Below, one piece after another: positions 55,448-63,993 of a DNA stretch of 64,000 bases. Every line of letters begins with the position of its first letter. Within the stretch, counting starts at the first letter, position 1. The stretch spans positions 1 through 64,000 of the forward strand of contig CALBSE010000010.1 in assembly GCA_937927725.1 (NCBI GenBank). Reading direction: 5' to 3'. The notes beneath the pieces are model-generated. The model was not told the DNA's origin and searched no databases. It worked only from the letters and a program-made list of their open reading frames with translations. The translations under genes and the position numbers were made by a program. This DNA is from an uncultured Actinomycetes bacterium (GTDB lineage: Bacteria > Actinomycetota > Acidimicrobiia > Acidimicrobiales > Acidimicrobilacustridaceae).

Positions 55448-57928
55448 ATGGTCCCGCTGCAGAACACTCCCGACACTCCGCATGCTGAGAGTGAATCGAC
55501 TTCGTCACTTCCTGGGACGAAGCTTCTTCGCGTTGTTTTGGTGGCTCTCGCATTTGTCGGAGCATCGATCGCGCTTTCATTTGTTTCCTCCCTTGCAACC
55601 GCTTCGCCTGCGAGCGCGCTCCTGCGGGGGATCGACGTCGCGAGTTGGCAGCATCCAGGAACATCTGGCTCTAACTGTGGCCGGCCCATTGATTGGGCGC
55701 AGGTCCGAAGCTCTGGTGTTTCTTTCGCATACGTGAAATCGACAGAAGCGACGGGCTATACCAATCCATGCTTTGCGCAGGATTGGGCAGGAATCGCGAG
55801 CGCAGGAATGTTGCGCGGTTCGTATCACTACGCAAAACCGTCGCTTCCGGTGAGCACTGCAGTTGACCAAGCCCGCTATTTCGTCTCGCGCGCTGGCTCG
55901 ATGACGGGGCCGAGTGACCTTCCCGGGATGCTTGACCTAGAAGAAACTGGCGGGCTTACTGCACCCGAGTTGTCAGATTGGACACGCGCGTTCCTGAACG
56001 AAGTCACGTTGCTGACGGGAAAGCGACCGGTGCTCTATATGGGTGCGTATTTCTTCCCGGGAACAATTGCACCAGATGTTGCTGCGACGTATCGGCTGTG
56101 GCTTCCGAGTTACATGTGTCAAAGCAACACGGGCGATCGCCTCTGCGATCCCTACACCGATACCCGTCAACCGCGGCTGCCCACAGGTTGGTCGTCGTGG
56201 ACCTGGTGGCAGTTTTCGAGTATTGAAAACGTTCCTGGTGTTTATGCGAATTCCACGGGCCCGGCTCTTGACAATGTGGACATGAATTTCTATTGCTGCG
56301 ATCTAGGTTCGCTGCAGGCATTAGCGGGCAGCGGTGGCGGTGCCGGTTCCCCGTTCGGCATTCTCCATTCGATTTCGGTTCCCGAACCGACCTACGCAAA
56401 CGTGTTCGGCTGGGCGATTGATCCTGATTCTCGTGATCCGATTCCCGTCGACATCTACGTCTACGGGCCCGATGGTCAGCCGGGCGCTGGCCGTCGTCTC
56501 AATGCAAACGGTGAATTTCCGGGCTTGGCCGACGCTTATCCGGGCTTTGGCGGCGCTCACGCCTACTTCACCGCAATTCCCATTCCACTCGGTGCGAAAC
56601 AAGTCTGTGCGTTCGGTATCAATGTTGGATCCGGTGGCAACTCGCTCCTTGGTTGTCAGTCCCTTGGCGGAGATCCCTTCGGCGTCGTAGATAGTGCGCG
56701 AGCAGTCGGGCCCGGTCGCATTGAGGTCAAAGGTTGGGCGATCGATCCAAACGGTGTGACGCCAACGCAGGTCGTTGCTCGAGTGAACGGTGTCGATACT
56801 GTCGTTACCGCAAACAACGATCGCCCCGACCTCGGCAATCCGATTGGTCTGGGAAATCTTCACGGGTACACCGCCACAGTGCTGGTTCCGACCGGAGGCA
56901 ACGTGCAAGTCTGCATGGGTGCGGTGAACTCGATTGGCCCGGGAAGTTCTGTCTCACTTGGTTGCCGCACTGTTTCGCTTCCAGGTGGCTCTCCTATTGG
57001 TGTCGTTGACACTGCTGTCGCTGGCGTCGGCTCCATCTCGGTGACCGGTTGGGTCGTTGATCCGGATACCGCCGCAGCAATTGATGTTCATGTCTATGTC
57101 GATGGGGTAGGACGCACGGCGTTACATGCCGACGGAACTCGTAACGATGTTGCTGCTGGTTTCCCTGGTTATGGCGCCACGCGCGGGTACAGCGGCAACG
57201 TTGCTGTCCGCGGCGGCACCCACAGCGTTTGTGTCTACGGCATCAATGTGGGTGTCGGAACCAACGTCCTTCTGGGCTGTCGGAACGTTCAAGTCAGCGG
57301 CGGCGCACCATTTGGTGCATTCGATACCGCCACGCTTTCGAATGGTGCGATTCAGGTAACGGGTTGGGCAGTTGATCCCGATACTGCGGCGTCGATTCCG
57401 GTGCACATCTATCTCGATGGTCAGGGTTTTGCCTTTACGGCTGATGGAAACCGGCCAGATATTGCTGGTGGGCTTCCTGCGTACGGCGCTGCACACGGGT
57501 TCAGTGGGCAATTGCCCGCCCCCGATGGTGCACATTCGATCTGTGCGTACGCGATCGATGCAGTTGGTGGCGATGGCAATCGATTGCTCGGTTGCAAGAC
57601 AGTCAACGTTCCTGTGGGCAACCCTATTGGATCTATTGACGGAGCTTCGATCGTCAATGGAAATGTGACCCTCAATGGCTGGGCGATTGATCCCAACACG
57701 GCGTTGCCCGACATCGTTGATGTGTACGTCAATGGCTACGGCTTCCGTATCTCCGCAGCGAATCAAAGTCGGCCGGATCTTGGGAACCCCTGGGGTCTTG
57801 GTTCAGACCATGGGTGGTCGTTCTCGACGGCCCGAATCGGGAGTGGAAATCAAAGTGTCTGCGTTTATGCATTGAACATCGCCGGATCGGGTTCCCATCA
57901 GCTTTTGGGTTGTCGCAACCTTTCCTAG
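55448..57928 (+). CDS. Secreted GH25 lysozyme with five C-terminal repeats
   Basis: An 826-residue protein. A hydrophobic segment (about 27-49) and ASA cleavage region indicate a signal peptide. The GH25 domain (about 58-285) shows RGIDVASWQHP (Asp63), YVKSTEATGY, GSYHYAKP, the catalytic LDLEET (Asp163, Glu165), WTWWQFS and NVDMNFY. It hydrolyses peptidoglycan. Five repeats follow (302-409, 410-515, 516-620, 621-725, 726-826), the same module as in the lipoprotein gene at 51904. It sits inside the rhamnose locus between rmlA and rmlC, suggesting wall remodelling linked to the glycan. Confidence 0.92.
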   Translation: MVPLQNTPDTPHAESESTSSLPGTKLLRVVLVALAFVGASIALSFVSSLATASPASALLRGIDVASWQHPGTSGSNCGRPIDWAQVRSSGVSFAYVKSTEATGYTNPCFAQDWAGIASAGMLRGSYHYAKPSLPVSTAVDQARYFVSRAGSMTGPSDLPGMLDLEETGGLTAPELSDWTRAFLNEVTLLTGKRPVLYMGAYFFPGTIAPDVAATYRLWLPSYMCQSNTGDRLCDPYTDTRQPRLPTGWSSWTWWQFSSIENVPGVYANSTGPALDNVDMNFYCCDLGSLQALAGSGGGAGSPFGILHSISVPEPTYANVFGWAIDPDSRDPIPVDIYVYGPDGQPGAGRRLNANGEFPGLADAYPGFGGAHAYFTAIPIPLGAKQVCAFGINVGSGGNSLLGCQSLGGDPFGVVDSARAVGPGRIEVKGWAIDPNGVTPTQVVARVNGVDTVVTANNDRPDLGNPIGLGNLHGYTATVLVPTGGNVQVCMGAVNSIGPGSSVSLGCRTVSLPGGSPIGVVDTAVAGVGSISVTGWVVDPDTAAAIDVHVYVDGVGRTALHADGTRNDVAAGFPGYGATRGYSGNVAVRGGTHSVCVYGINVGVGTNVLLGCRNVQVSGGAPFGAFDTATLSNGAIQVTGWAVDPDTAASIPVHIYLDGQGFAFTADGNRPDIAGGLPAYGAAHGFSGQLPAPDGAHSICAYAIDAVGGDGNRLLGCKTVNVPVGNPIGSIDGASIVNGNVTLNGWAIDPNTALPDIVDVYVNGYGFRISAANQSRPDLGNPWGLGSDHGWSFSTARIGSGNQSVCVYALNIAGSGSHQLLGCRNLS
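56351..57925 (+). repeat. Five tandem copies of the two-Cys module
   Basis: Codons 302-826. Each copy runs about 101-108 residues from PxGxxD to LGC plus a short linker, with GWxxDPD, VxVYVxG, RPD, VCxYxI(D/N) and LLGC. Similarity to the repeats at 52939-54156 is clear by eye, e.g. SIPVHVYVNGVG against SIPVHIYLDGQG. Confidence 0.88.
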
Positions 57929-57930
57929 AA

Positions 57931-57946
57931 CCGACTGGGCGGTCGG
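57931..57946 (+). terminator. Hairpin after the GH25 gene
   Basis: CCGAC / GTCGG 5-bp stem, 6-base loop, starting 2 bases after the GH25 stop. It has no T-run. A -10-like TAAAAT (57953-57958) follows at once and could start the rmlC transcript. Confidence 0.4.
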
Positions 57947-57952
57947 CTAGCG

Positions 57953-57958
57953 TAAAAT
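57953..57958 (+). promoter_or_regulatory. -10-like TAAAAT upstream of rmlC
   Basis: TAAAAT, with a probable start near 57965 and a 30-base leader containing GAAGG before the ATG at 57995. It is the most AT-rich hexamer in the gap after GH25. No convincing -35 box. Confidence 0.35.
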
Positions 57959-57994
57959 GACCATTCGGCGAAGACGGAAGGCCCCGCCCCAGTT

Positions 57995-58561
57995 ATGGCA
58001 ACAATCACCGAATCCGATCTCATTTGCGGCGTGTACATCGTCGATCCCGATATTCACGGCGATGAGCGCGGGTTCTTTGTCGAGACCTACCGCCGGGAAT
58101 GGTTCCCGCAGGGCCGGGAAATGTTGCAGGGCAACCGGGGCGATCGCCAAGCCGGAGCTGTTGTCGGGCTCCACTATCACCTTCATCAGGCCGACTATTG
58201 GTACGTGCCTTATGGAACGGCTCGTGTAGTGCTTCATGATCTTCGCACCGGTTCTCCAACCGATGGTGCGACGCAGTGGCTCGATCTCGGACGCCGGGCT
58301 GACGGTACCCACAGCCACCAGGGTGTTTTCATTCCTCCGGGTGTGGCGCATGGCTTTGCTGCATTGACCGATATGACGATCACCTATCTCGTCGACAATT
58401 ACTACAACCCGGCCGATGAGCTCGGCGTGGCGTGGGACGACCCCGCGATCGCCGCCGATTGGGGAGTCGCCGATCCGATCCTCTCTGATCGCGATCGTAA
58501 GAACCCGGCACGGGCCGATATCGAATCGCAGTGGCAGCCGCATTGGCGCCTGCGTCCCTGA
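57995..58561 (+). CDS. rmlC: dTDP-4-dehydrorhamnose 3,5-epimerase-like protein
   Basis: A 188-residue cupin: DERGFFVETYRREWFP near the start, GLHYHLHQADYWYVPYGTA (the catalytic-His region), LHDLR, IPPGVAHGFAAL (second active His) and TYLVDNYYNPADELGVAWDDP, typical of RmlC. The middle HYHLHQADYW departs from the usual HFQ wording, so it is a divergent member and could be a related 3-epimerase. It precedes rmlB by 10 bases, which supports the rhamnose assignment. Confidence 0.85.
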   Translation: MATITESDLICGVYIVDPDIHGDERGFFVETYRREWFPQGREMLQGNRGDRQAGAVVGLHYHLHQADYWYVPYGTARVVLHDLRTGSPTDGATQWLDLGRRADGTHSHQGVFIPPGVAHGFAALTDMTITYLVDNYYNPADELGVAWDDPAIAADWGVADPILSDRDRKNPARADIESQWQPHWRLRP

Positions 58562-58571
58562 GAGGCATTCC

Positions 58572-59528
58572 ATGAAGTTGTTCATTACCGGCGGCGCCGG
58601 ATTCATCGGTTCGAATTTTGTGCGTCACGTACTTGCGAATTCCGACGACGAAGTCACCGTGTTCGACGCGCTGACCTATGCCGGCAATCTTTCGAGCCTG
58701 ACCGATGTCGCTGACGATGCTCGCTACTCGTTTGTTCAGGGCGATATTTGCGACCGTGAAGCTGTTGCTGCGGCTATGGCAGGTCACGACATGGTCGTGC
58801 ACTTCGCTGCTGAAAGTCATGTCGATCGTTCGATCGTCGATCCCGACACGTTTGTGCGTACCAATTGTCTTGGCACAAACGTCATGTGCGACGTCGCTCG
58901 CAACATCGGTGTTGAACGCTTCCTTCATATCTCAACCGACGAGGTTTACGGATCTATTGAGGAAGGATCATTCGTCGAAACTGATCGTCTTGGTCCACGT
59001 TCTCCGTACTCGTCGTCGAAGGCCGGATCCGACTTGATCGCGCTCTCGTATCAAGAGACCTATGGGCTGCCCGTCATCGTGACTCGTTCATCGAACAATT
59101 TCGGGCCCTTCCAGTTCCCCGAAAAAGTCATTCCACTTTTTGTTACCAATCTTCTCGATGGCAAAAAAGTGCCGCTCTACGGCGATGGCCTGAACGTTCG
59201 CGATTGGATTCACGTTCTCGACAATTGTGCAGGTGTCGACACCGTTCTCCGTAAGGGAACGATCGGGGAGATTTACAACATCGGTGGCGGGAACGAAACC
59301 ACGAATCGTGAGCTCACCTCGATGGTCCTCACCAACATGGGTGTTGGCGAAGAAATGGTCGAATACGTGCAAGACCGACTTGGACACGATCGTCGCTATT
59401 CCATCGATTGTTCGAAGGCCAATGCGCTTGGGTGGAAGCCATCTCGAGATCTCGATGTCGCAATTGCAGAGACCGTGGAGTGGTACCGGGCCAACCGCGC
59501 CTGGTGGGAACCATTGAAGGCTCGCTGA
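58572..59528 (+). CDS. rmlB: dTDP-glucose 4,6-dehydratase
   Basis: A 318-residue extended SDR. NAD-binding TGGAGFIGSNF, FDALTYAGN, HFAAESHVDRS, the Thr-Asp-Glu of STDEVYG, and catalytic Tyr-x3-Lys in YSSSKAGSD; then NNFGPFQFPEKVIPLF and RDWIHVLDNC. Converts dTDP-glucose to the 4-keto-6-deoxy sugar. AGAGGC before the ATG at 58572; the stop overlaps rmlD (TGATG). Confidence 0.96.
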   Translation: MKLFITGGAGFIGSNFVRHVLANSDDEVTVFDALTYAGNLSSLTDVADDARYSFVQGDICDREAVAAAMAGHDMVVHFAAESHVDRSIVDPDTFVRTNCLGTNVMCDVARNIGVERFLHISTDEVYGSIEEGSFVETDRLGPRSPYSSSKAGSDLIALSYQETYGLPVIVTRSSNNFGPFQFPEKVIPLFVTNLLDGKKVPLYGDGLNVRDWIHVLDNCAGVDTVLRKGTIGEIYNIGGGNETTNRELTSMVLTNMGVGEEMVEYVQDRLGHDRRYSIDCSKANALGWKPSRDLDVAIAETVEWYRANRAWWEPLKAR

Positions 59529-60382
59529 TGCGAGTACTCATCACAGGTGCCGGTGGTCAGGTTGGCCACGAACTCCTGCGCGTTTTCGGCACCGGTGGTC
59601 ATGAGGTTGCGGGTTTCGATCACGCAAGCCTCGACATCATGAATCGCGATGCCGTCCGGGCAGCGATTGTTGAATTTCACCCCGACGCGATTGTGCATTC
59701 AGCGGCATGGACTGCTGTTGACGCGTGTGAAGGTGATCCCGATCGGGCGTTTGCGGTCAACGCTATGGGCACGCGTTTCGTGGTGGAAGCGTCTCGCCTT
59801 GTTGACGCAGCAGTCCATTACATCTCAACCGATTATGTTTTCGATGGCACCAAAGATTCGGCGTATCTGGAATGGGACCAAACCAATCCTCAGTCGGTTT
59901 ACGGCGCATCGAAATTGGCTGGCGAGCACGAACTTGGCGAGAACTCGTCGATCATCCGCACGTCGTGGGTCTGTGGTTTTCACGGCCCCAATATGGTCAA
60001 GACCATTCTGCGAATCGCTGCAGAAAACGACACGTTGTCATTTGTCGATGACCAACGTGGCTGTCCAACGTTTGCCGACGATCTTGCGGCGATGATTGCC
60101 CAACTTGTTGTCGAACGTCGCACAGGCGTTTTCCACGTCACCAACGCTGGGCCTGTGAGTTGGTATGAGTTCGCTCGTGAAGTGCTGATGGCGAGTGGTC
60201 AGGATCCTGATCGGGTGCTTCCGGTTTCCACAGCAGATCTGCAACCACCGCGCCCTGCACCGCGCCCAGCAAATTCAGTGCTCGACCACGCTGCACTTCG
60301 ACTGTCGGGAATCGACACGATGGCCGATTTCCGGGAGCCGTTGCGGCGGTTAGTCGCTGCGCTCACTTCTGCGACCGACTGA
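59528..60382 (+). CDS. rmlD: dTDP-4-dehydrorhamnose reductase
   Basis: A 284-residue SDR that makes dTDP-L-rhamnose. It starts MRVLITGAGGQVGHELLRVF; HSAAWTAVDACEGDPDRAFAVNA, STDYVFDGTKD, the active YGASKLAGE and RTSWVCGFHGPNMVKTIL are RmlD hallmarks. ATG at 59528 shares its A with the rmlB stop. A 14-base palindrome follows the gene. Confidence 0.95.
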   Translation: MRVLITGAGGQVGHELLRVFGTGGHEVAGFDHASLDIMNRDAVRAAIVEFHPDAIVHSAAWTAVDACEGDPDRAFAVNAMGTRFVVEASRLVDAAVHYISTDYVFDGTKDSAYLEWDQTNPQSVYGASKLAGEHELGENSSIIRTSWVCGFHGPNMVKTILRIAAENDTLSFVDDQRGCPTFADDLAAMIAQLVVERRTGVFHVTNAGPVSWYEFAREVLMASGQDPDRVLPVSTADLQPPRPAPRPANSVLDHAALRLSGIDTMADFREPLRRLVAALTSATD

Positions 60383-60383
60383 C

Positions 60384-60397
60384 GACCATCGATGGTC
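60384..60397. terminator. Palindrome after rmlD
   Basis: GACCATCGATGGTC, a perfect 14-base palindrome starting 2 bases after the rmlD stop. It may be a terminator hairpin or a binding site. The remaining 110 bases before the next gene hold no further feature except a TAGCCT box. Confidence 0.4.
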
Positions 60398-60493
60398 TCA
60401 CCCCATGCGCCGTGAAGTGGAGTAGCTCTTCAAGGCAATCAACGCAGCCAAGAAGCACCCGAACTGGGCCTCAGTCACCTCGGTAAACCGGTC

Positions 60494-60499
60494 TAGCCT
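60494..60499 (+). promoter_or_regulatory. -10-like TAGCCT upstream of 60509
   Basis: TAGCCT, 9 bases, then ATG at 60509; TAGCCTTTCGGT is also found upstream of pgsA, where the spacing is 6. Confidence 0.45.
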
Positions 60500-60508
60500 T
60501 TCGGTCGC

Positions 60509-61906
60509 ATGGTCTCGCAGGAAACTCTCCCGTTCGTCCGGGTCGTACTTCTCGATTTCAACGGTGGCAGCACCATCGTCGAAGCCGTGGACGCGGTGAC
60601 CAAGACGCGATGGCCTGCTGAACGCCTCGAGGTTGTCTGCGTTGACAATGGTTCAACCGACGGAAGTCTTGAAGAAATTGAACGGCGATTCTCTTCCGTC
60701 GCAACAATCCGAAATGGGAAGAATCTTGGATTCCCAGGTAACAACGTGGCGATGCGTGACCTCGATGGCGTCGATTTCGTCGCTCTCGTCAATAGCGATG
60801 CGATCGTTGAGCAAAATTGGCTTGCACCTCTCGTCGATCGAGCATCTTCCGACGAGAGCATCGGAGCGGTGAGCCCAAAGATTCTCCTGGCGGACCGGTT
60901 TGTCGAGATTCCAGTCACGATTAGAGGAGCGCACGCAGGCTCATCGACTCCGATTGTTGTGCGCGGTGTTTCCGTCAACGGAGAGGATGTCTTCGGGCGA
61001 ACTCATGTCGCTAGTGGTGGCGGACGATCCTCTGATCGCACCGGCATTTTCGAACGACTCTCCGAAACGTGCATCCTGCGAGTTCCGGTGCTCGTTGATG
61101 TGGAGTCTGGTTCGCTATTGCAGCTTCAGATCGAAGTCGAGGCGTTTCACGAGTGTGTCCTTTCCCTCGCTGGATCCGAGCAAGTGGAATTCGCGGTTCT
61201 AGCTGGCGATCGGCGTTCAATCTCCTTAGCAGTCGGAACTCAAACCGTGGATGTCGTGAACAATGTTGGTTCTTGGCTCGACGATTCTTGGGTTGGTCAC
61301 GAACGCGGCCTTTACGAAGTTGATGCCGGTCAGTATGACAACTCGGTAGACATCGGTACGTGGTGTGGAGCCGCGGTGCTCCTCCGTGCACGCCACCTTG
61401 AGGATGTTGGTGTTTTTGAGGAGAGGTTCTTCCTGTATTACGAAGACACTGATCTTGCGGTGCGAGGGCGGGGGAGGGGTTGGCGATTCGTCCTTGAACC
61501 GACAAGCGTCGTTCGTCATATCCACTCTGCTTCGACGATTGAAGGATCATCAGTCGCAGCTCACTACATAGAACGAAATCGGCTCTTGCTCGTTGTGCGT
61601 CATGCACCGGCTTCCGCGGTATTCCGAGAGTTCGCTCGATTCCTCGTCGTTACAGCGTCGTATTTGCGTTCGGTGTGCAAGCAAGTAATTACGCGACGTC
61701 AAGCTCCAGATTTCACAAACGTTGGACGCAGATTGCGATCGTATTTCTCTGCACTGCGATTGTTGCCGGCATCAGTTGCATCGCGGAGACGAATTTCGAC
61801 GCGGCGTTACGTGACTCGCGACGAGTTGCATCATCGACTCCAGCTTGGATCGGTCACTGTGGCTCCCGGAACCGACGGGGAGGCTGGAGTACGATCCTCC
61901 CCGTGA
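60509..61906 (+). CDS. GT2 glycosyltransferase, rhamnosyltransferase-like, with a large insertion
   Basis: A 465-residue GT2 enzyme resembling WbbL/RfbF. Conserved parts: VVLLDFNGGSTIVEAV, VCVDNGSTDGS, NLGFPGNNVAM, the DxD-like LVNSDAIV, WCGAAVLLRARHLEDVG, FFLYYEDTDLAVRGRGRGW (ED motif) and HSAS. Between about residues 131 and 255 is a beta-rich extra segment not expected in this family. The C-terminus (about 360-465) is Arg-rich. It follows the rml genes, so L-rhamnose is a likely donor (inference). Confidence 0.8.
   Translation: MVSQETLPFVRVVLLDFNGGSTIVEAVDAVTKTRWPAERLEVVCVDNGSTDGSLEEIERRFSSVATIRNGKNLGFPGNNVAMRDLDGVDFVALVNSDAIVEQNWLAPLVDRASSDESIGAVSPKILLADRFVEIPVTIRGAHAGSSTPIVVRGVSVNGEDVFGRTHVASGGGRSSDRTGIFERLSETCILRVPVLVDVESGSLLQLQIEVEAFHECVLSLAGSEQVEFAVLAGDRRSISLAVGTQTVDVVNNVGSWLDDSWVGHERGLYEVDAGQYDNSVDIGTWCGAAVLLRARHLEDVGVFEERFFLYYEDTDLAVRGRGRGWRFVLEPTSVVRHIHSASTIEGSSVAAHYIERNRLLLVVRHAPASAVFREFARFLVVTASYLRSVCKQVITRRQAPDFTNVGRRLRSYFSALRLLPASVASRRRISTRRYVTRDELHHRLQLGSVTVAPGTDGEAGVRSSP
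61890..61895 (+). promoter_or_regulatory. -10-like TACGAT, leaderless start at 61903
   Basis: TACGAT, 7 bases, then GTG at 61903, inside the 3' end of the GT2 gene. Confidence 0.45.
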
Positions 61907-63969
61907 CATCGCTGAAAGACCGGACATCGGCCCGTACAGAGGGAGCCGATGCGAGCAGATCTCTGTGGTCCACAATCCAATCGCGAACACGGTCCTTGCT
62001 TGAATACGCGAGCGCCAAGCGTCGCTATCTGATCTTCCCTGCAGCGGTTTTGGTTGCGCTTCTCGTGCTGACTGCTTTGGGGATTTCGGGAACCTCGAGT
62101 CCGCTCCTCGCAAATGACGCCGGGAGCAGCGACACCGTCATCATCGGCGTGCCGCGCGCGATCCGATCTGACGAGTGGATCGTTCATACCCCGATGGTGG
62201 TCTCGCAGGTCGAAAACGGCTCGCCCCGCTACGGCGACGTTGGTGTGGGTTCACATGACATGTCGGTACTTTCCGATTTGCCCGTCCTCGACTGGACAGC
62301 TGTTTTCCATCCGAACCACTGGGCCTATCCGTTCCTTCCGATTGACAACGCCTACGCCTTTGATTGGTGGTCGGTTGCCGCACTTTTGTTACTCGGCACC
62401 TATTCATTTCTTCTCGTTGCGATCGGTTCGATTCGGTGGTCGATCGTTGGGGCTCTTCTTCTCTACGGGTCTCCCTTCTTCCACTGGTGGTACACGGGGT
62501 CTGCATTCGGTTCGGTTGGCTGGATGACATTTGCCGGGGCGTGCCTCCTACTGGCTGTCTCGTCCTCTGGCCGAAAGCGTGTCGTCTTTGCTCTTCTCGC
62601 TGCGTACACGCTGGCGTGTTTCGCATTAACCCTTTATCCGCCGTTTCAGATTTCGGCGGCGATCGGAGTTGGAATTGTCTCTCTCGGGGCGTTGTGGCCA
62701 CGATGGCGTGAAGGTTCGGCAACGCTCCGATCAATCCTCCTTTCAGGAGTCATTGCCGGTGGTGCAGCTCTCGTTCCGATAGGGGCGTTTCTGGTGACTC
62801 GTGCGCCAGCCTTGAGCGCGATTTCTCAGACGGTCTATCCCGGAGCTCGAGTGGTTCCAGGTGGGGAACTCCCTTGGAGCCAATTGTTTTCGAGTTGGTT
62901 CGGACTGAATTACCTAACAAATGGTCCGAAGTTGCGAGGGGTGCTCTTCCCGAACGAGTCAGAGGCATCCTCATTTCTCTTTTTAGGCGTCGTGCTGCTC
63001 GTTGCGATCCCACTTGTTTGGAGATTTGTCGCTCCGGCAGGTGCTCGCCTTCGCGGGGTAATCATCGCCTCTGTTGCAGCGATGGCACTGCTACTGACGC
63101 AGATGTTGGTGGGGCTTCCGTCAGTTGTTGCAAAGATCACGCTCCTTTCGATTGTTCCCGAACGACGTGCGCTGATTGGTCTCGGCTTTGCGTCCATGGT
63201 GTTCGTCGTCGCAGTTGGCGTTTCGCTTGAACGGATGGTCGTTCCAACTTTCGCCCGACGACTTGCCGGAATCGTTTTGGTCGCGGCAACTGCTGCCGGT
63301 GTGATTGGTCTCGCCCAAGAGTTCCGGTCAGTGTCCGCCGCGGTGGGCAACAAACTGATCGTCGTCTCAGTTCTCATTGCTGTCGCAACTGCAGCGTTGT
63401 ATTTCTGGCGCCCGCTTCTTTCGGTCTGCGCACTTGCAGCATTCGGCCTTTTGGTTTCGTTGCCGGTCAATCCTTTGGTCAATGGTTTGTCGCAAACTCG
63501 CGAGTCCGCCGTCGTCTCAACGGCGAAGGCAATCGACTCCGAACCGAACGGTGCTGGAGCCTGGTTGGCCGAGTCGTACCCGATTGCATCGCTGCTCACG
63601 ACGGCAGGGGTGCAGAATTTGAGCGGTGTCAACCTCTATCCCAACGTTTCAGCATGGGAACTCATCGATCCGGACCATCAGTACGAGACCGCATGGAACC
63701 GCTACTCCCAAGCCGTGTGGTCCTTCGATACAGCCTCAAAGGCCCCGGTAGTGCGACTCGTCCAAGAAGACACGATCGAAGTCACGGTCAACCCCTGTGA
63801 CCCTGTGCTGGACAAGTTCAATGTCCGACATGTCGTTACCCCTCGGCGGATGCAGGCGGCCTGTCTGGGAGTGCCTGTGGAGACCGCGGGGCCTGATGGC
63901 GTGGCTGTGTACTTCTACGAACGGACTCCTGTAGGCAGGTCATCATCTGAGGGATGGACTGTCCGATGA
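61903..63969 (+). CDS. Polytopic membrane protein, possible GT-C type glycosyltransferase
   Basis: A 688-residue membrane protein with a cytoplasmic N-terminus (about 1-40), about 12-13 helices and a C-terminal extracytoplasmic domain (about 550-680). VPRAIRSDEWIVHTPMVVSQVENGSP after the first helix resembles the acidic loop of GT-C enzymes, where an Asp or Glu is catalytic, and TAVFHPNHWAYPFLPI, SPFFHWWYTGS are further conserved-looking loops. The GTG at 61903 overlaps the GT2 stop (GTGA) and has a -10 box 7 bases upstream; the in-frame part further upstream is inside the GT2 gene. The assigned class is likely, the sugar unknown. Confidence 0.7.
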   Translation: MTSLKDRTSARTEGADASRSLWSTIQSRTRSLLEYASAKRRYLIFPAAVLVALLVLTALGISGTSSPLLANDAGSSDTVIIGVPRAIRSDEWIVHTPMVVSQVENGSPRYGDVGVGSHDMSVLSDLPVLDWTAVFHPNHWAYPFLPIDNAYAFDWWSVAALLLLGTYSFLLVAIGSIRWSIVGALLLYGSPFFHWWYTGSAFGSVGWMTFAGACLLLAVSSSGRKRVVFALLAAYTLACFALTLYPPFQISAAIGVGIVSLGALWPRWREGSATLRSILLSGVIAGGAALVPIGAFLVTRAPALSAISQTVYPGARVVPGGELPWSQLFSSWFGLNYLTNGPKLRGVLFPNESEASSFLFLGVVLLVAIPLVWRFVAPAGARLRGVIIASVAAMALLLTQMLVGLPSVVAKITLLSIVPERRALIGLGFASMVFVVAVGVSLERMVVPTFARRLAGIVLVAATAAGVIGLAQEFRSVSAAVGNKLIVVSVLIAVATAALYFWRPLLSVCALAAFGLLVSLPVNPLVNGLSQTRESAVVSTAKAIDSEPNGAGAWLAESYPIASLLTTAGVQNLSGVNLYPNVSAWELIDPDHQYETAWNRYSQAVWSFDTASKAPVVRLVQEDTIEVTVNPCDPVLDKFNVRHVVTPRRMQAACLGVPVETAGPDGVAVYFYERTPVGRSSSEGWTVR

Positions 63970-63987
63970 CCTCGAGAGGCCCCCTGC

Positions 63988-63993
63988 TAGCCT
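63988..63993 (+). promoter_or_regulatory. -10-like TAGCCT at the right edge
   Basis: TAGCCT within CTGCTAGCCT, matching the pgsA promoter-like sequence. The gene it would serve starts beyond the window. The 31 bases after the last stop hold nothing else. Confidence 0.4.

Noticed and set aside
60401..60481. Minus-strand 26-codon ORF in the gap between rmlD and the GT2 gene
   Set aside because: A GTG start and AGG are present, but it is too short, has no recognisable feature, and overlaps the likely promoter region of the next gene.
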